DNA of 64,000 bases from Pseudoflavonifractor capillosus (GTDB lineage: Bacteria > Bacillota > Clostridia > Oscillospirales > Oscillospiraceae), in contig NZ_JACSNZ010000003.1 in the NCBI RefSeq assembly GCF_016902575.1, positions 1 through 64,000 on the forward strand, given 5' to 3'. The position numbers were made by a program, and so were the translations under genes. Of this stretch, positions 24,572 to 33,800 are shown in pieces. Each line of letters opens with the position of its first letter. The stretch's first letter is position 1. Below the pieces are notes generated by a model. The model worked only from the letters and a program-made list of their open reading frames with translations, ran no database searches and was not told where the DNA came from.

Positions 24572-24593
24572 ATAATTGATTCGACTTAATTAT
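24572..24593. promoter_or_regulatory. Candidate LysR operator
   Basis: The dyad ATAATT-N10-AATTAT lies between the divergent LysR gene and the sulfur fusion gene, just upstream of the latter's -10. It is AT-rich with a T-N11-A core, as expected for a LysR-type binding site. It may serve both activation and autoregulation. Confidence 0.55.
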
Positions 24594-24650
24594 ACAATGA
24601 TTCAAATTCTGAATCACCCACTGTACCTACTAAAGAACTGGGGTATGCCT

Positions 24651-25502
24651 ATGCTGGACTACCGAATGGAAACCTTTCTCATCCTCTGTGAGGAGATGAA
24701 TTACCGGAAAACCGCACAAATTCTACACCTGTCCCAACCCGCCGTCACCCATCACATTCAGTTTTTGGAGCATGAATACGGGTGCAGCCTGTTTTCCTAT
24801 TCCGGCCGCCAGCTGGTGAAGACCGACCAGGGCCGTGCCCTGGAGGAATATGCCCGCTCGGTGAAGTACAACGATTTGGAGCTGCGGCGCAGTCTCACCA
24901 ACCGCCACATCACCGAGGTGAAGATGGGGGCCACCAAAACCATCGGCGACTACGTCATCGGCGACCGGGTAAAAAAGTTCCTCACACGGGAGGACTGCTC
25001 GTTGTGCCTGGTGGTGGACAACACGGAGCATCTGCTGCAAAGTCTGGAGGATGGACAGCTGGACTTTGCCATTGTGGAGGGGTACTTTGACAAAAATCGC
25101 TTCGCCTGGCAGCTGCTGCGCCAGGAGCCTTTTGTGGGTATCTGCCACAAAGGCCACCCCTTTTGCGGACGGAAGATCAGCGTGGAAGAGCTGATGGGGG
25201 CCACCATCATCCACCGGGAGGCGGGCTCGGGCACCCGGGCCATTCTGGAGCAAAAGCTCAAGGGGTACAACGAGTCCCTGGATCGGTTCCACCGCCACAT
25301 CTGCATCAGCTCCTTCAAATTGATTCTGGAGGCGGTGAAGCAGAATCTGGGGGTCAGCTTCGTCTATGAGACCCTGGCAGATAGCGACGAGGAGCTGGGC
25401 AAGTTCTGGCTGGATGACGAGCCCATCATCCGGGAGTTCTCCATTGTCTACCAGAAACACACCAACCCCCAGGAGAAAATACAGCTGTTTCTCTACGAGT
25501 AA
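24651..25502 (+). CDS. LysR-family transcriptional regulator
   Basis: A 283-residue regulator. The N-terminal winged helix-turn-helix spans about 1-60 (ETFLILCEEMNYRKTAQILHLSQPAVTHHIQFLEHEYG), and a periplasmic-binding-like effector domain fills the rest. I prefer the ATG at 24651 because the GGGG block lies 7 bases upstream; the ATG at 24645 is too close. It is transcribed divergently from the sulfur fusion gene, so that operon is the likely target. Sulfur compounds or CysB-type ligands such as acetylserine are possible effectors, but none can be read from the sequence. Confidence 0.92.
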   Translation: MLDYRMETFLILCEEMNYRKTAQILHLSQPAVTHHIQFLEHEYGCSLFSYSGRQLVKTDQGRALEEYARSVKYNDLELRRSLTNRHITEVKMGATKTIGDYVIGDRVKKFLTREDCSLCLVVDNTEHLLQSLEDGQLDFAIVEGYFDKNRFAWQLLRQEPFVGICHKGHPFCGRKISVEELMGATIIHREAGSGTRAILEQKLKGYNESLDRFHRHICISSFKLILEAVKQNLGVSFVYETLADSDEELGKFWLDDEPIIREFSIVYQKHTNPQEKIQLFLYE

Positions 25503-25517
25503 AGGAGGAAATGTCCA

Positions 25518-25772
25518 ATGAAACCCATACCGTTATCCATTGTCTTCAAGCTATTTATTGCCCTGGTTCTTCTGGGGATCCTTCTGGAGATGATTGGGGC
25601 TGCCGTGGGCGATACCGTCGGCCTGGTCATCCTGGCCATGGGATGGTTGTCCATGATTGGCGCCATCGTCATCATGGCCCTCTTTTACCGATGCCCTCAC
25701 TGCGGCGGTTATCTGGGCAATACATGGTACCACGATCGGTATTGCCCCCATTGCGGGCACTATCTTATTTGA
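25518..25772 (+). CDS. Small membrane protein with C-terminal zinc ribbon
   Basis: An 84-residue protein of unknown function. Two hydrophobic helices (about 8-25 and 33-55) are followed by a short zinc-ribbon-like module with two CPHCG knuckles, CPHCGGYLG and CPHCGHYLI. AAAGGAGG precedes the ATG by about 9 bases. It starts 15 bases after the LysR gene and probably shares its transcript. I do not recognise a named family beyond the zinc-ribbon motif. Confidence 0.8.
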   Translation: MKPIPLSIVFKLFIALVLLGILLEMIGAAVGDTVGLVILAMGWLSMIGAIVIMALFYRCPHCGGYLGNTWYHDRYCPHCGHYLI

Positions 25773-25792
25773 TAAAAAACCACACAAACGTC

Positions 25793-25830
25793 AAACCTCC
25801 CTCACGCTTTTCAAGCGTGGGGGAGGTTTT
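25793..25830. terminator. Bidirectional terminator between convergent genes
   Basis: The stem AAACCTCCC-CACGCTT paired with AAGCGTG-GGGAGGTTT ends in TTTT on the plus strand, and an A-rich tract on the other side gives T residues on the minus strand. It separates the small zinc-ribbon gene from the convergent MFS gene. Confidence 0.85.
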
Positions 25831-25835
25831 CACTC

Positions 25836-27101
25836 TTACAGATCTCGATTGTACAGCTTGGACACAAACTTCCGGCCCCCCACCATGAACAGCAGGATGG
25901 CCGCCACATCCACCGCCTCCAGCAGAAGGATGACGTGGCGCTCATTCATGCCCTCGGCCAGCACACCTGCAACCAGGGTGCCCACCACACCGCCCAGGGA
26001 GCACAGCATCTGGAAGGTGCCGTTGAACCGGGCCCGCTTGGTGTCCGGCACGTAGGACTGGGTGGCAGCGATCCGGATGTTGTAGCTGGTGACTCCCAGC
26101 ACTCCGGTGACGAAAAAGGCCAGGCCCATCAGGGGGATGGGCAGATACAGCTCAAACGCTGAGTTGAAGGCCACCACAAAATACACCATCACCGCAATGC
26201 GGAACTTCCAGTTGGTGGGGAAATGCACTTTATAGTGGATCACACCACCGATGAGCCGCCCCACCACCGAGGTGTTGGAGACAATGGCGTACAGGGTCAC
26301 CGCCGCCACCGGCCACATGGCATACAGCTGGGCATGGTTGCGGAAAAAGGGCAGGTGCAGGGTGCCGCCACCACTTCCGGCGAAGTTGCTCACCGTGAAG
26401 TACAAGGTCACGGCCAGCAGCCCCTTTTCCGAGATGATGTAGGACAGCCCCTCCTTGAAATCCACACCGAACTGGCGCAGGACGTTGCGGCTCTGTACCG
26501 GAGCAGCCTGGGCCATGTGGGTCTCCTGATAGCGGATGGTGCGCTCAAAGCAGGCGGCAATGAAAAAACTCACCGCATCAATGGCCAAAAGCGGCAGGAT
26601 GCTCCCCACCCGGTCATAGATGAGGGCTGCAATGGGTGCAGTCATGGCCGCCAGCGGCCAAATCAGACTGGAAATGGAATAGGCCTTGGAAAAGTTACCC
26701 TCCGTAATGAGGTTGGGGTAAAAACTATCGTAGGCTACGGAATATATGCTGTTAATGGCACCTGTAACCAGACAAAAGGTCAAAATCAAGGCATAGTTGT
26801 ACCAGCCCTTCCACATCAGCAAAAACATCAACAGGTAGAGGAAGGCGGACAAAAAGTCCAGCCGATAAATGGCTTTCTTTCGGCTCATCCGGTCCAGATA
26901 CGGCCCCGCCAACAGGGGCACCACCAGAACAGGCAGCTGAAAACAGATGTTGAATAGCGCATACAAAAAGGTGGACCCGGTGTAGTCCAGCACCATAATG
27001 CTCATGGCAAAGCCGGATAAGGTGCTGCCTACCATAGACACCACACTGCCCAGTGTGATGATGGTAAAATCCCGGGTCCACAGTGTAGACGGGGTACTCA
27101 A
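25836..27101 (-). CDS. Major facilitator superfamily transporter
   Basis: A 12-helix transporter of about 421 residues, resembling the MFS_3 / macrolide or siderophore exporter group. The loop between helices 2 and 3 reads GPYLDRMSRKKAIYRLDF, the standard MFS G-x-x-x-D-R/K motif. No ATG fits, because the upstream in-frame codons lie in the divergent promoter. I place the start at the TTG at 27101, giving LSTPSTLWTRDF after a GAGGAG Shine-Dalgarno. Substrate unknown; drug efflux is the usual annotation for this group. Confidence 0.85.
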   Translation of the reverse strand: MSTPSTLWTRDFTIITLGSVVSMVGSTLSGFAMSIMVLDYTGSTFLYALFNICFQLPVLVVPLLAGPYLDRMSRKKAIYRLDFLSAFLYLLMFLLMWKGWYNYALILTFCLVTGAINSIYSVAYDSFYPNLITEGNFSKAYSISSLIWPLAAMTAPIAALIYDRVGSILPLLAIDAVSFFIAACFERTIRYQETHMAQAAPVQSRNVLRQFGVDFKEGLSYIISEKGLLAVTLYFTVSNFAGSGGGTLHLPFFRNHAQLYAMWPVAAVTLYAIVSNTSVVGRLIGGVIHYKVHFPTNWKFRIAVMVYFVVAFNSAFELYLPIPLMGLAFFVTGVLGVTSYNIRIAATQSYVPDTKRARFNGTFQMLCSLGGVVGTLVAGVLAEGMNERHVILLLEAVDVAAILLFMVGGRKFVSKLYNRDL

Positions 27102-27129
27102 AACTCTCCTCTCTCGCAGAACAATACGA

Positions 27130-27158
27130 TTGGAAAACGCCGCTCCAAGTGGTATACT
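27130..27158 (+). promoter_or_regulatory. Promoter of the TIGR01906 gene
   Basis: TTGGAA and TATACT are separated by 17 bases and lie 32 bases ahead of the start codon at 27190. The AAGGAGGGG ribosome site follows. Confidence 0.65.
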
Positions 27159-27189
27159 GTCAGGGTATTCACCAAGGAGGGGTTCTCCC

Positions 27190-27846
27190 ATGAAACAAAG
27201 CAAATTACTCTCTCTTTTTTGGGCGGTCATTTTGGCCCTGGTGGTGCTCACCGGCTCCATTGCCGCCCCCATTTTGTGCCGCCCCTTTTACTATGCCCAC
27301 ATCTCCGGTCTGAATCTATCCCAGCGTGTGGGCCTGTCCGAAAGGGAAATTCGCCGGGCCTATGACGAGATGATGGACTACTGCACCGGCGGGGACCACT
27401 TTTCCACCGGCATCCTCCCCTACTCCTCCCAGGGTGCCAGCCACTTTGCCGATGTGCGGGGCCTGTTTTTGCTGGATCTGCGCCTGTTGGCGGCGTCCCT
27501 CGGGGCCGGGGTGGTGCTCTTTGTCCTCTCCCGGGTGACAAAACGCCGCTGTGCCCCCATCCTGGGCCGTGGCCCCGGCTTTTGGGCGGGCGTGGGGCTG
27601 GGCGGCAGCTTCGCCCTGGTAGGTGTCCTGGCATCTCTGGACTTCAACCGGGCCTTTGTCATCTTCCATCAGCTGTTCTTCCCCGGCAAGGACAACTGGC
27701 TCTTTGACCCTGCCACCGACCCCATCATCTTCATCCTCCCCCAGGAGTTTTTCCGAAACTGTGCCCTGCTCATCTTGGGGCTGCTGCTGGGTGGATGTAT
27801 TTTGATGATCGTGTGGGATTTTCTCAGGCCAAAGGCACGGGTCTGA
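27190..27846 (+). CDS. TIGR01906 / DUF1461 family integral membrane protein
   Basis: A 218-residue membrane protein with four predicted helices (about 8-30, 95-115, 127-147 and 185-207). The large extracytoplasmic loop contains YYAHISGLNLSQRVGLSEREIRRAYDEMMDYCTG and SHFADVRGLFLLDLR, both typical of the family. Function is unknown in any organism to my knowledge. AAGGAGGGG precedes the ATG at 27190. The 3' end overlaps the convergent YigZ gene by 23 bases. Confidence 0.85.
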   Translation: MKQSKLLSLFWAVILALVVLTGSIAAPILCRPFYYAHISGLNLSQRVGLSEREIRRAYDEMMDYCTGGDHFSTGILPYSSQGASHFADVRGLFLLDLRLLAASLGAGVVLFVLSRVTKRRCAPILGRGPGFWAGVGLGGSFALVGVLASLDFNRAFVIFHQLFFPGKDNWLFDPATDPIIFILPQEFFRNCALLILGLLLGGCILMIVWDFLRPKARV

Positions 27847-28450
27847 AACTCTCCCCAACTTCCACAGCGGCAAAGCCTCCTGCGGAAATCTCGGTGATTC
27901 TCGCCCCGAAGGGCACCTCCTGCCCCTCGGGCAGCAGGGCATGGACGGTGACGTGGTCGGTGTAGTCCACATCCCCCACCACCCCGTCCAGGGCAGTCAC
28001 TTCCAGCTTCACCCGCTCGAAGTAGTTGTAGGGGCAGTCCACGGTGACTTCCACCCAGCGGCGCACCACCGAAATACCCGACTCATCCAGGGCCATTTTG
28101 GAGGCCTGGGTGTAAGCCCGCACCAGACCCCCGGCGCCCAACAGAATACCGCCGAAGTAGCGAGTGACCACGCAGCAGACGTTGGTCACTCCTTCTTTTT
28201 GGAACACCCCCAGCATGGGCTGTCCGGCGGTGCCCTGAGGCTCGCCGTCGTCGGAGTAGCGCACTGGCCCGTCCTTGACGATGTAGCACCAGCAGTTGTG
28301 CCGGGCGTCGTGGTACTTCTTTTTCGCCCACTCAATGTGGGCCCTGGCCTCCTCCTCGGTGTCCACCGGCCACACGTGGCCGATGAACTCCGAGCGCTTC
28401 TCCACCAAAGTGGCCTGGGCCTCACGGGTGGGGATGAGGTATTCACTCAT
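27824..28450 (-). CDS. YigZ/IMPACT family protein
   Basis: A 208-residue protein with the IMPACT N-terminal fold (about 15-120) and a C-terminal DUF1949-like ferredoxin fold. The signature VVTRYFGGILLGAGGLVRAY is present, preceded by the DDGEPQGTAGQPML segment. Eukaryotic IMPACT affects GCN2 signalling; the bacterial role is not settled. It follows hflX by 6 bases on the same strand. Confidence 0.9.
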   Translation of the reverse strand: MSEYLIPTREAQATLVEKRSEFIGHVWPVDTEEEARAHIEWAKKKYHDARHNCWCYIVKDGPVRYSDDGEPQGTAGQPMLGVFQKEGVTNVCCVVTRYFGGILLGAGGLVRAYTQASKMALDESGISVVRRWVEVTVDCPYNYFERVKLEVTALDGVVGDVDYTDHVTVHALLPEGQEVPFGARITEISAGGFAAVEVGESFRPVPLA

Positions 28451-28456
28451 GGCGTT

Positions 28457-29746
28457 TCAGTCCTCCCAGTCCTCTTTGTGGGGCTGCCAGCCCTCCACCA
28501 AAAGGCCCAGTCGCCCGATGGTCTTGGGGGTACACACTGCCACCACGTCGATGGTGTCGGTGTAGTCCACCTTCTCCACCTTACTCTCCCGGTACAGGGT
28601 GTCCAGCAGGCTACCCTGGTCATAGGGCAGGTGGATGGTGACCCGTTTGGCCCCGGTGTCCAGGTGGCGGCCAATGGCCTCCAGCAGCTTGTCAAGCCCC
28701 GCCCCCGTGCGGGCGGAGATGGTGACAATGTCCTCCCCGTGGGGTAGGATCTCCGCCGGGGCCAGGTCGCACTTGTTAAAGACCTCCAGCCGGGGGGTCT
28801 CGGCGGCTCCCAGCTCCAAAATCAGTTTATCCACCACGTCCGCCTGCTCCCGCCACAGAGGGTCGGAGGTGTCAATGACGTGGAGCAAAAGGTCTGCATA
28901 GGTCAGCTCCTCCAGGGTGGCCTTGAAAGCGTCCACCAGCTGGTGGGGCAGCTTGGAGATAAAGCCTACGGTGTCGGAAATGAGCACCGTGCAGGTATCC
29001 GATATCTCCAGCATCCGGGTGGTGGTGTCCAGGGTGTCAAAGAGGCGGTTGTTGGCGGGAATGTCCGCCCCGGTAAGGGCATTTAATAGGGTGGACTTTC
29101 CCGCATTGGTATAGCCCACAATGGCCACCACCGGCACCTCGTTTTTCTCCCGCCGCTCCCGCTGGGTGGCCCGCACCCGGCGCACGTCCTTGAGCTCCGA
29201 TTCCAGCTTGGCAATCTTGCGGTGGATGTGACGGCGGTCACTCTCCAGCTGGGTCTCACCGGGGCCACGGGTGCCGATGGCACCCTCCTGCCGCTCCAGG
29301 TGCTTCCACATACCGGTCAGCCGGGGCAGCAGATACTTGTACTGGGCCAGCTCCACCTGCAAGCGGCCCTCACTGGTGCGGGCCCGCTTGGCAAAGATGT
29401 CCAGAATGAGGGCGGCCCGGTCCATCACCGTCACTCCCAGCTCCTCGGTGAGCACCCGCTGCTGGGAGGGAGAGAGGGGGTTGTCAAAGATGACAATATC
29501 CGCCCCCAGGGTCCCCACCAGCTCCTTGACCTCGGCAGTCTTGCCCTCGCCGATGAAGGTGCGAGGCTCGGGGGTGGCCCGGTTTTGCAGCACCGTGCCC
29601 AGGCAGGTACCTCCGGCGGTGTCCAGCAGAGCGGCCAGCTCCTCCAGGCTCTCCTCGGTGGCGTTCTCCTCACGGCTCAGGCTGGGTGCGTTGAGTCCCA
29701 CCAGAATGGCACGGTTGATTTCCTTGACTTGCGTATCTTCGAACAT
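28457..29746 (-). CDS. hflX: Ribosome-splitting GTPase HflX
   Basis: A 429-residue GTPase that binds the 50S subunit and rescues stalled or hibernating ribosomes. The N-terminal HflX domain includes SPSQQRVLTEELGVTVMDR, then a coiled region and GPGETQLESDRR. The G domain has G1 GYTNAGKSTLLN, G3 DTVGFISKLP and G4 NKCD. AAAGGAG precedes the ATG by about 6 bases. Copy 2 of the intergenic element lies immediately upstream. Confidence 0.95.
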   Translation of the reverse strand: MFEDTQVKEINRAILVGLNAPSLSREENATEESLEELAALLDTAGGTCLGTVLQNRATPEPRTFIGEGKTAEVKELVGTLGADIVIFDNPLSPSQQRVLTEELGVTVMDRAALILDIFAKRARTSEGRLQVELAQYKYLLPRLTGMWKHLERQEGAIGTRGPGETQLESDRRHIHRKIAKLESELKDVRRVRATQRERREKNEVPVVAIVGYTNAGKSTLLNALTGADIPANNRLFDTLDTTTRMLEISDTCTVLISDTVGFISKLPHQLVDAFKATLEELTYADLLLHVIDTSDPLWREQADVVDKLILELGAAETPRLEVFNKCDLAPAEILPHGEDIVTISARTGAGLDKLLEAIGRHLDTGAKRVTIHLPYDQGSLLDTLYRESKVEKVDYTDTIDVVAVCTPKTIGRLGLLVEGWQPHKEDWED

Positions 29747-29773
29747 AAAAACTCCTTTGAATGGTTACATCTG

Positions 29774-29979
29774 GACTGTATCAAAAGCCCTCGGCAGAGT
29801 TTCCCCGCCCGCAGGCGGGGAAATCAATTGTAATCCCGTTTTTCCCGAGGACATGCGCATCGGGAAAACACTTCTCAGCCCGCAAGTGTGAGGTTTTGCC
29901 CTTTCGGGCAAAACCTTGCGCGCAGTCGGGCTGCAATCCCCTCACCAGCGAATGGGCACAAAATGCCCATTCACTGGTG
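29774..29979 (-). repeat. Structured intergenic element, copy 2
   Basis: Same layout and orientation as the other copies. Conserved blocks are the GCGGGCTGAGAAGTG outer arm, the TCCCGATGCGCATGTCCTCGGGA hairpin region, and CTCTGCCGAGGGCTTTTG. Variable stems are replaced but still pair: the first hairpin is CACCAGTGAATGGGCA with its complement, the inner hairpin is AGGTTTTGCCC/GGGCAAAACCT, and the GC hairpin is TTTCCCCGCC/GGCGGGGAAA. The first hairpin contains the TGA stop codon of the flavin reductase gene. Confidence 0.88.
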
Positions 29980-30474
29980 GATAAGGGCCTCCACAATTTC
30001 GCCCAGGTACATGGTGTGGTAATCCCCTTCCGGGTACCACTTCTCCTTCACATCTTCGGGGATATAGGAGGGATTCATCCGCTGGGCCATGCGCTTGCGG
30101 CACACCAGCACCATCTCCGCCTCCTCAAAGTAAGGGGCATCCCCCGCCCCGGTGGCCACGGTGAAGCCGCACTCTGCCACCTTGTCCACATCTCTGCCGC
30201 TCTTGGCTCCGCACAGGGCCAGCTGCTGGCGGTACTCTTTGCCAAAGAAGGAGAGGGTGAAGTACTCCTCCCGGTCCACAAACTCCTTGGTGTACCGCTG
30301 GGGCCGGATGTAGGCAATGGCCATGGGTGCGCCCCACAGAATGCCCATTCCGCCCCAGGAGGCAGTCATGGTGTTGCACTGATCCTTGTCCCCGGCGGTG
30401 ATGAGCATCCACTGGTCTCCGATGGCGGAAAAGACGTTAAAGTCCAGCTCCTTGGGATCCACTTTTTTCAACAT
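29971..30474 (-). CDS. Flavin reductase-like FMN-binding protein
   Basis: A 167-residue protein of the flavin reductase/DIM6-NTAB split-barrel fold. Family features are the FNVFSAIGDQWMLITAGDKDQCNTMTASWGG segment, which contacts FMN phosphate, and RPQRYTKEFVDREEYFTLSFF. It likely exchanges electrons between NAD(P)H and flavin; its partner is unknown. The ATG at 30474 has AAGGAGG upstream. The TGA stop is embedded in the first hairpin of the intergenic element. Confidence 0.88.
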   Translation of the reverse strand: MLKKVDPKELDFNVFSAIGDQWMLITAGDKDQCNTMTASWGGMGILWGAPMAIAYIRPQRYTKEFVDREEYFTLSFFGKEYRQQLALCGAKSGRDVDKVAECGFTVATGAGDAPYFEEAEMVLVCRKRMAQRMNPSYIPEDVKEKWYPEGDYHTMYLGEIVEALIHQ

Positions 30475-30506
30475 GATGGTAGCCTCCTTATTTCTTTGAT
30501 ACTTTC

Positions 30507-30535
30507 ATTATATGCAGCTTTGGATAAAAAGACAA
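30507..30535 (-). promoter_or_regulatory. Promoter of the flavin reductase gene
   Basis: TTGTCT and TATAAT are separated by 17 bases on the minus strand. The -35 overlaps the end of the rpmE terminator stem and its T-run, so the two signals share sequence. Confidence 0.65.
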
Positions 30536-30565
30536 GGAGACGTTGCACATCGCAACGTCTCCTTG
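30525..30565 (-). terminator. Terminator of rpmE
   Basis: A perfect 14-bp stem, CAAGGAGACGTTGC with its complement around a five-base loop, is followed on the minus strand by TCTTTTT. It lies 17 bases past the rpmE stop codon. Confidence 0.9.
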
Positions 30566-30581
30566 AAAGAAACCATAAGAT

Positions 30582-30782
30582 TTAGCCCAAACCGAACTTC
30601 TTATTGAAGCGGCTGACACGTCCGCCGGTGTCCACCATCTTCTGCTTACCGGTGTAGAAGGGGTGACACTTGGAGCAGACTTCCACCTTAATGTCCTTCT
30701 TGGTAGAACCAGTCTCGATCACGTTGCCGCAGGCGCAAGTAATAGTGGTCTTCTCATAGTTGGGATGGATGCCTTCCTTCAT
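30582..30782 (-). CDS. rpmE: 50S ribosomal protein L31 (zinc-binding type)
   Basis: A 66-residue ribosomal protein of the C+ (zinc-containing) L31 type. The zinc ligands are visible as CACGN and [13 protein letters not shown] chose the ATG at 30782, with GAGGTGA upstream and the canonical MKEGIHPNY start. A promoter, a leader of about 65 nucleotides and a strong terminator make it a single-gene transcript. Confidence 0.96.
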   Translation of the reverse strand: MKEGIHPNYEKTTITCACGNVIETGSTKKDIKVEVCSKCHPFYTGKQKMVDTGGRVSRFNKKFGLG

Positions 30783-30848
30783 GGAATTCACCTCTTTCTT
30801 TCGAAAATAAGTCCAGGAGCATAATAACTCCATGTAAACGCAACATGT

Positions 30849-30877
30849 ATCTTACCACGCTTAGGGAGAAAAAGCAA
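30849..30877 (-). promoter_or_regulatory. Promoter of rpmE
   Basis: TTGCTT and TAAGAT are separated by 17 bases. The resulting leader contains a small GGAG/CTCC hairpin before the ribosome site. Confidence 0.65.
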
Positions 30878-30890
30878 GGGTTTTTTCAAA

Positions 30891-33800
30891 TTATTTTATT
30901 TCCCAGCTGATTTCTTCCCCCAGCGCAAAAAACCACAGCACACAACGGCCCACAGGCAGCCCTAGGGCCTGGGACAGGGCCCGGCTGTACGCCTCCAGCT
31001 GGGGACGGTACTCCCTGGCTCGCCCCGTCACGCTCTGAGCCGTCACCCGGTCCGTCTTAAAATCCAGCACAGTCACCGTGCCGTCCTCCTCCACAAACCA
31101 GCAGTCCACCACGCCCTGGAGCAGCACCTCTTCCCCCTCCTCCGCCTGGGGATAGTAGTCCACAGCGGGCACCAGCATGGAGAACTTGAACTCCCGCTCC
31201 ATCTGGGTGGACTCCACCAGCCGCCTACCCAGGGGGGATTGGAAAAAGCTCAGCACCCGTTCCGGCTCCACCGCCTCCCCCTGCTGGGGGGTGATGAACT
31301 GTTTGGCCACCAGCCGGGCAATCTCCTCTTGAATCTCCTCCAGGGAGCCTGTGCGGGAAAAGTCCAGGTACTGCATCACCATGTGCAGGGCCGTGCCCTT
31401 CTGGGCGGGGGTGAGGGGTTTTGCGCCGTGGAACACCGGACGGCGCAGGGTCACCGTGGGCTTGGCAGGTACATACTCCACCCCGTCCTGGGCCGCCTCA
31501 CTGTCTTTGTCCCGGCCTTTGAGCTGGGTGGCGGTGAGCTTGGAGGGCATCTGGGCAGACACTCCATGGGGATAACGCCAGGCCAGAGCCTCCTGCCACC
31601 CCTGGGGCAGCTCCACACCCGTGGGTACCTGTCCTTGCCCCTGGGGTTCCTGGGTGTGACTGTCCCGGGCGGGAAGAGGTTTGAGCAGCCGAATGTCCCA
31701 GCGATACCCCTGCTGGGGGGCACTGCACGGCCGCTGGAGTCCCAGCTCGTCCCACAGGGGCTGGCTGTCCTCCCGGCACAGGGCGGGGGTGAGGATCCAC
31801 TCCCCCATGCAGGTGGCCCCAGCCATCTGCCGGGGCGGGGGCGGACACTGGGCCTGGGCTGCCAGCCGCTCCAGCCCCAGATTTCTGCCGTTGACCCCCA
31901 TGAACATCACCAGCTTGTGCTCTGCCCGAGTCATGGCCACATACAAAAGGCGCATCTCCTCGGCAATGAGCTGCTGACTGAGCCGCAAAGCTACTCCATC
32001 CCGGGCAATGGTGGGGTAGCGCAGCATCCGCTGTCGATCCACCCGCTTGGGCCCCAGCCCTAATTCCGGGTGGAACAGAATGGTGGAACGGGTGTCCTCG
32101 GTGTTGAACTGGTGCTCCAGCCCACATAGGTACACCACCGGGAACTCCAGACCCTTGGAGCTGTGGATGGACATGATACGCACGCCCCCAGCGCTCTCCC
32201 CCTCCACGGGGACGGTGAGTCCGTTTTCCGCCATGCGGGTGAGGTGGATGAGAAAGGCCATCAGCCCCTTGTGCCCCCCGGACTCAAATCGGCGTGCCTC
32301 CTCGTACAGCCCCATGAGATTGGCCCTGCGGGCTGTGCCCTGGGGCATGGCGGCAAAGATGGCGGGCAGGTCGGTGCGCTGATAGATGTACCACAGCAGC
32401 TTGTGGCTGCTCTCCTCCGCTGCCAGGGCCCGCAGCTCACCCAGCAGGGAGAGAACGTCCATACAGTCCTGCTCTCCCCTCTGGGCACCTGCCTCCACCG
32501 CCTCATACACCGAGCCGGAGCACCCCGCCCGCAGCTGGGCCAGTCGGTCGGGGGTAAAGCCCAACACCGGGGAGCGAAGCACCGACAGCAAAGGCACATC
32601 CTGCCGGGGGTTGTCCACCACCTGGAGCAGGGAGATGGCCACCGCAATCTCGGTGGTGCCGAAAAACTCTCTGCCCCCATCCGCACTCCAGGGGATGCCT
32701 GCCTCGTCCAGGGCGGCGGCATAATAGCGCAGGGTGGAGCCGGGGGAACGGAGCAAAATCACCATGTCGTCGGGGCGCAGGGTGCGATCCCCAATGGGCA
32801 GTCGCTGCGCCAACAGCTCCTGCATGTGTCTGGCCACCAGCCTGGCCTGCACCATGTCCTTGCCCGCATCCTCGTCCTCGGGCAGCTCCGACACATCCAC
32901 GCAGCACAGCTGGGTGGCATAGCGGGGGTCGGGCTGCAAGTCCTGCCGACCGTGGCGCAGGGCCTGGTCTTCGTCGTAGTCCAGCTCCCCCACCGACTGG
33001 GTCATCACGTTGCGGAAGACAAAGTTGGTGGCATCCAGCACCTCGGGGCGGGAGCGGAAGTTGTGGGACAGGGGGATGGTTCGACCCTGTCCCGGCTCTG
33101 CCTCCTCCCATGAAGCAAAGCGGCGGTATTTGTCCAAAAAGATGGTGGGGTCAGCCAGGCGGAAGCGGTAGATGGACTGCTTCACATCTCCCACCAAAAA
33201 CAGGTTATCTCCCTGGGACAGGGCATCAAAAATGGCGTTTTGCACTCCGTTGGTGTCCTGGTACTCGTCCACCATGATCTCCACGTACCGCTTGCGCCAC
33301 TCCTTGGCCAGCTGAGAGGGATTCCCCTCCCCATCGGTGAGCAGAGCGGCGGTGAGGTGCTCCCCGTCGGCAAAGTCGATGAGCCGATGGCGGCCCTTCA
33401 ACTCCAAAAAGGCCCGGTCAAACTCCGCCACCACATCCAGCAGGGCGGTCATGGCAGGGGCAATGGCCCGCAAGTCCTCCATGGCCTCCGCCCCGGTGAT
33501 GGAAAACCGACTTCCCAGCTTACCAACCTGTTTTTTGCAGGTCTCCCGCAGTCCCTTGGCCCGCTCCTTCAGAGCCTGGTCGCATTCTCCCCGCTTGGCT
33601 TTGGGGCGCTCAAAGGCCACAGTGTTCACCGCCTGGGCCATCTCGTCCCAGCCCTGGGCGCTGGCCACCCGCTCCAGCCCTCCGATGGTGGTGCCCAGCG
33701 TGCCCCCATAGTTGTTCCATAACACGGGGTCGTCCTCCAGCTCTTTCAGCACCCCTTGCAGGACGTCCGCCCAGTACCGGGCCAGCTCCCGGGCATCGGA

